Source: Spirochaetaceae bacterium (GTDB taxonomy: Bacteria; Spirochaetota; Spirochaetia; Treponematales; Breznakiellaceae). Taken from it: a DNA stretch of 7,265 bases. The stretch is from positions 1 through 7,265 of the forward strand of contig JAIRSB010000060.1 in the NCBI GenBank assembly GCA_031255655.1, in the 5' to 3' direction. Below are positions 6,753 through 7,265 of the stretch, one piece after another. The position numbers and the translations under genes were made by a program. Below the pieces are notes generated by a model, which saw only the letters and a list, made by a program, of their open reading frames with translations, did no database searches and had not been told where the DNA came from. Each line of letters starts with the position of its first letter. Position 1 is the first letter of the stretch.

Positions 6753-7168
6753 ATGTAATAAACGTTTTTTTTAGCCGCGTGTTTTTGAAATTTCTTGCGG
6801 CGGGACTTTGCAACACGGCGTTAAGCGCGGCCATTATATTCGCGCTGTACAATATCGCCGGCTGCGGTTACTGGCTTTCGTCTGCCGCCGCTTACATTGC
6901 GGGCGCGGCGTTAAACTTCTTTTTGAACAAACGTTTCACGTTCAAGGTTAAAGAATGGCGTTTGCGGACGGCTTTATACTTCGCGTTAACCGTTGTCATT
7001 TCGTACCTTGCGGCTTACGGCATTGCCAAACCCGCCGTGTCATGGTTGCTGCGCGATTCCACCTCAAAACTGAGTGGCAACATTTCACTTTTTACCGGAA
7101 TGTGTTTATACACAGTGATAAATTATATAGGACAACGTTTTATGGTATTCAGGAGGAATGATGATTGA
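6749..7168 (+). CDS. GtrA-family membrane protein (putative polyprenyl-linked sugar flippase)
   Basis: A 139-residue protein with four predicted TM helices (about 10-33, 40-60, 73-95, 110-130), the usual size and layout of the GtrA family (PF04138). Two family signatures are visible: 'LNFFLNKRFTFK' after TM2 and 'NYIGQRFMVFRR' at the C-terminus. GtrA proteins are thought to help move polyprenyl-phosphate sugars across the inner membrane, working with a GtrB enzyme, here the gene just upstream. The start overlaps the upstream stop (ATGA, 6749-6752) and has only a weak AAAAG site, so translation probably depends on the glycosyltransferase being translated. A frameshift at the upstream poly-C tract could therefore also reduce this protein. 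The family call is firm; flippase activity is inferred from the family. Confidence 0.9.
   Translation: MNVINVFFSRVFLKFLAAGLCNTALSAAIIFALYNIAGCGYWLSSAAAYIAGAALNFFLNKRFTFKVKEWRLRTALYFALTVVISYLAAYGIAKPAVSWLLRDSTSKLSGNISLFTGMCLYTVINYIGQRFMVFRRNDD
7151..7156 (+). promoter_or_regulatory. strong ribosome binding site inside the end of the gtrA-like gene
   Basis: A perfect AGGAGG lies four bases before the ATG at 7161 and only one base before the ATG at 7158. The spacing favours 7161 as the start of the next gene. It is much stronger than the site of the gtrA-like gene, so this third gene can be translated more independently. Confidence 0.7.
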
Positions 7169-7265
7169 TACTATTCAGAGGTTTTTTGAGAGACTTCTTG
7201 AACGTCGCGGATTTGTTGATTCCTGCAAGAAATATCTTACTGCCGCGGCGTTTTGCGTAATTGCT
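7161..7265 (+). CDS. 5' part of an unidentified gene, third member of the gtr-like operon
   Basis: An open frame of 35 codons runs to the window edge and starts eight bases before the end of the gtrA-like gene, with an ideal AGGAGG upstream. The visible protein begins with a charged, amphipathic stretch (MIDTIQRFFERLLERRGF), then after 'DSCKKY' turns hydrophobic (LTAAAFCVIA), as at the start of a first membrane helix following a short cytoplasmic tail. In classic gtr clusters the third gene encodes a polytopic membrane glycosyltransferase that transfers the flipped sugar to its acceptor. The visible part fits this but does not prove it, and I recognise no family. Confidence 0.65.
   Translation, partial: MIDTIQRFFERLLERRGFVDSCKKYLTAAAFCVIA

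Noticed and set aside
1..7265. CRISPR arrays, insertion sequences, tRNA or rRNA genes, riboswitches.
   Set aside because: I saw no regularly spaced repeats, transposase reading frames, flanking inverted repeats or recognisable RNA genes; genes fill nearly the whole window and the gaps are all below 200 bases.

Overview
The window reads as a compact stretch of a diderm bacterial chromosome, most likely a spirochaete of the Treponema type with roughly balanced base composition. The reasons are two predicted exported proteins, one with a C-terminal aromatic outer-membrane signature, a mature porin N-terminus of the type 'FSQDFGFG' that I associate with treponemal outer-membrane proteins, and an RND/MMPL pump paired with a LolA-like periplasmic protein. 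The assignment is an inference from style and gene content. No marker gene is present.

Layout. (1) Positions 30-647, minus strand: a TetR/AcrR-family regulator. (2) Positions 648-816: a divergent intergenic region with a plausible promoter and a candidate operator. (3) Positions 817-5631, plus strand: three genes, namely an 884-residue MMPL/RND transporter, a 258-residue LolA-like periplasmic protein and a 434-residue outer-membrane beta-barrel. The last two overlap by ATGA. (4) Positions 5632-5765: an intergenic region with a long imperfect hairpin. (5) Positions 5766 to the right edge, plus strand: a second tightly packed operon with a GtrB-type family 2 glycosyltransferase, a GtrA-type small membrane protein (ATGA overlap), and the first 35 codons of a further gene that begins inside the end of gtrA.

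Working model. The first block looks like a regulated envelope-spanning export route. The inner-membrane pump would extract a hydrophobic substrate, the LolA-like protein would carry it across the periplasm, and the barrel would accept it or let it through at the outer membrane. The TetR protein would sense a ligand and repress the block. The substrate cannot be read from the sequence.

The second block looks like a glycan-modification cassette: GtrB loads a sugar on a polyprenyl carrier, GtrA helps flip it, and the cut-off third gene may encode the transferase. The most striking single feature is an uninterrupted run of 14 C at codons 10-14 of the glycosyltransferase. Gain or loss of one C leads to a stop within about ten codons, so this gene looks built for, or at least exposed to, on/off phase variation by slipped-strand mispairing.
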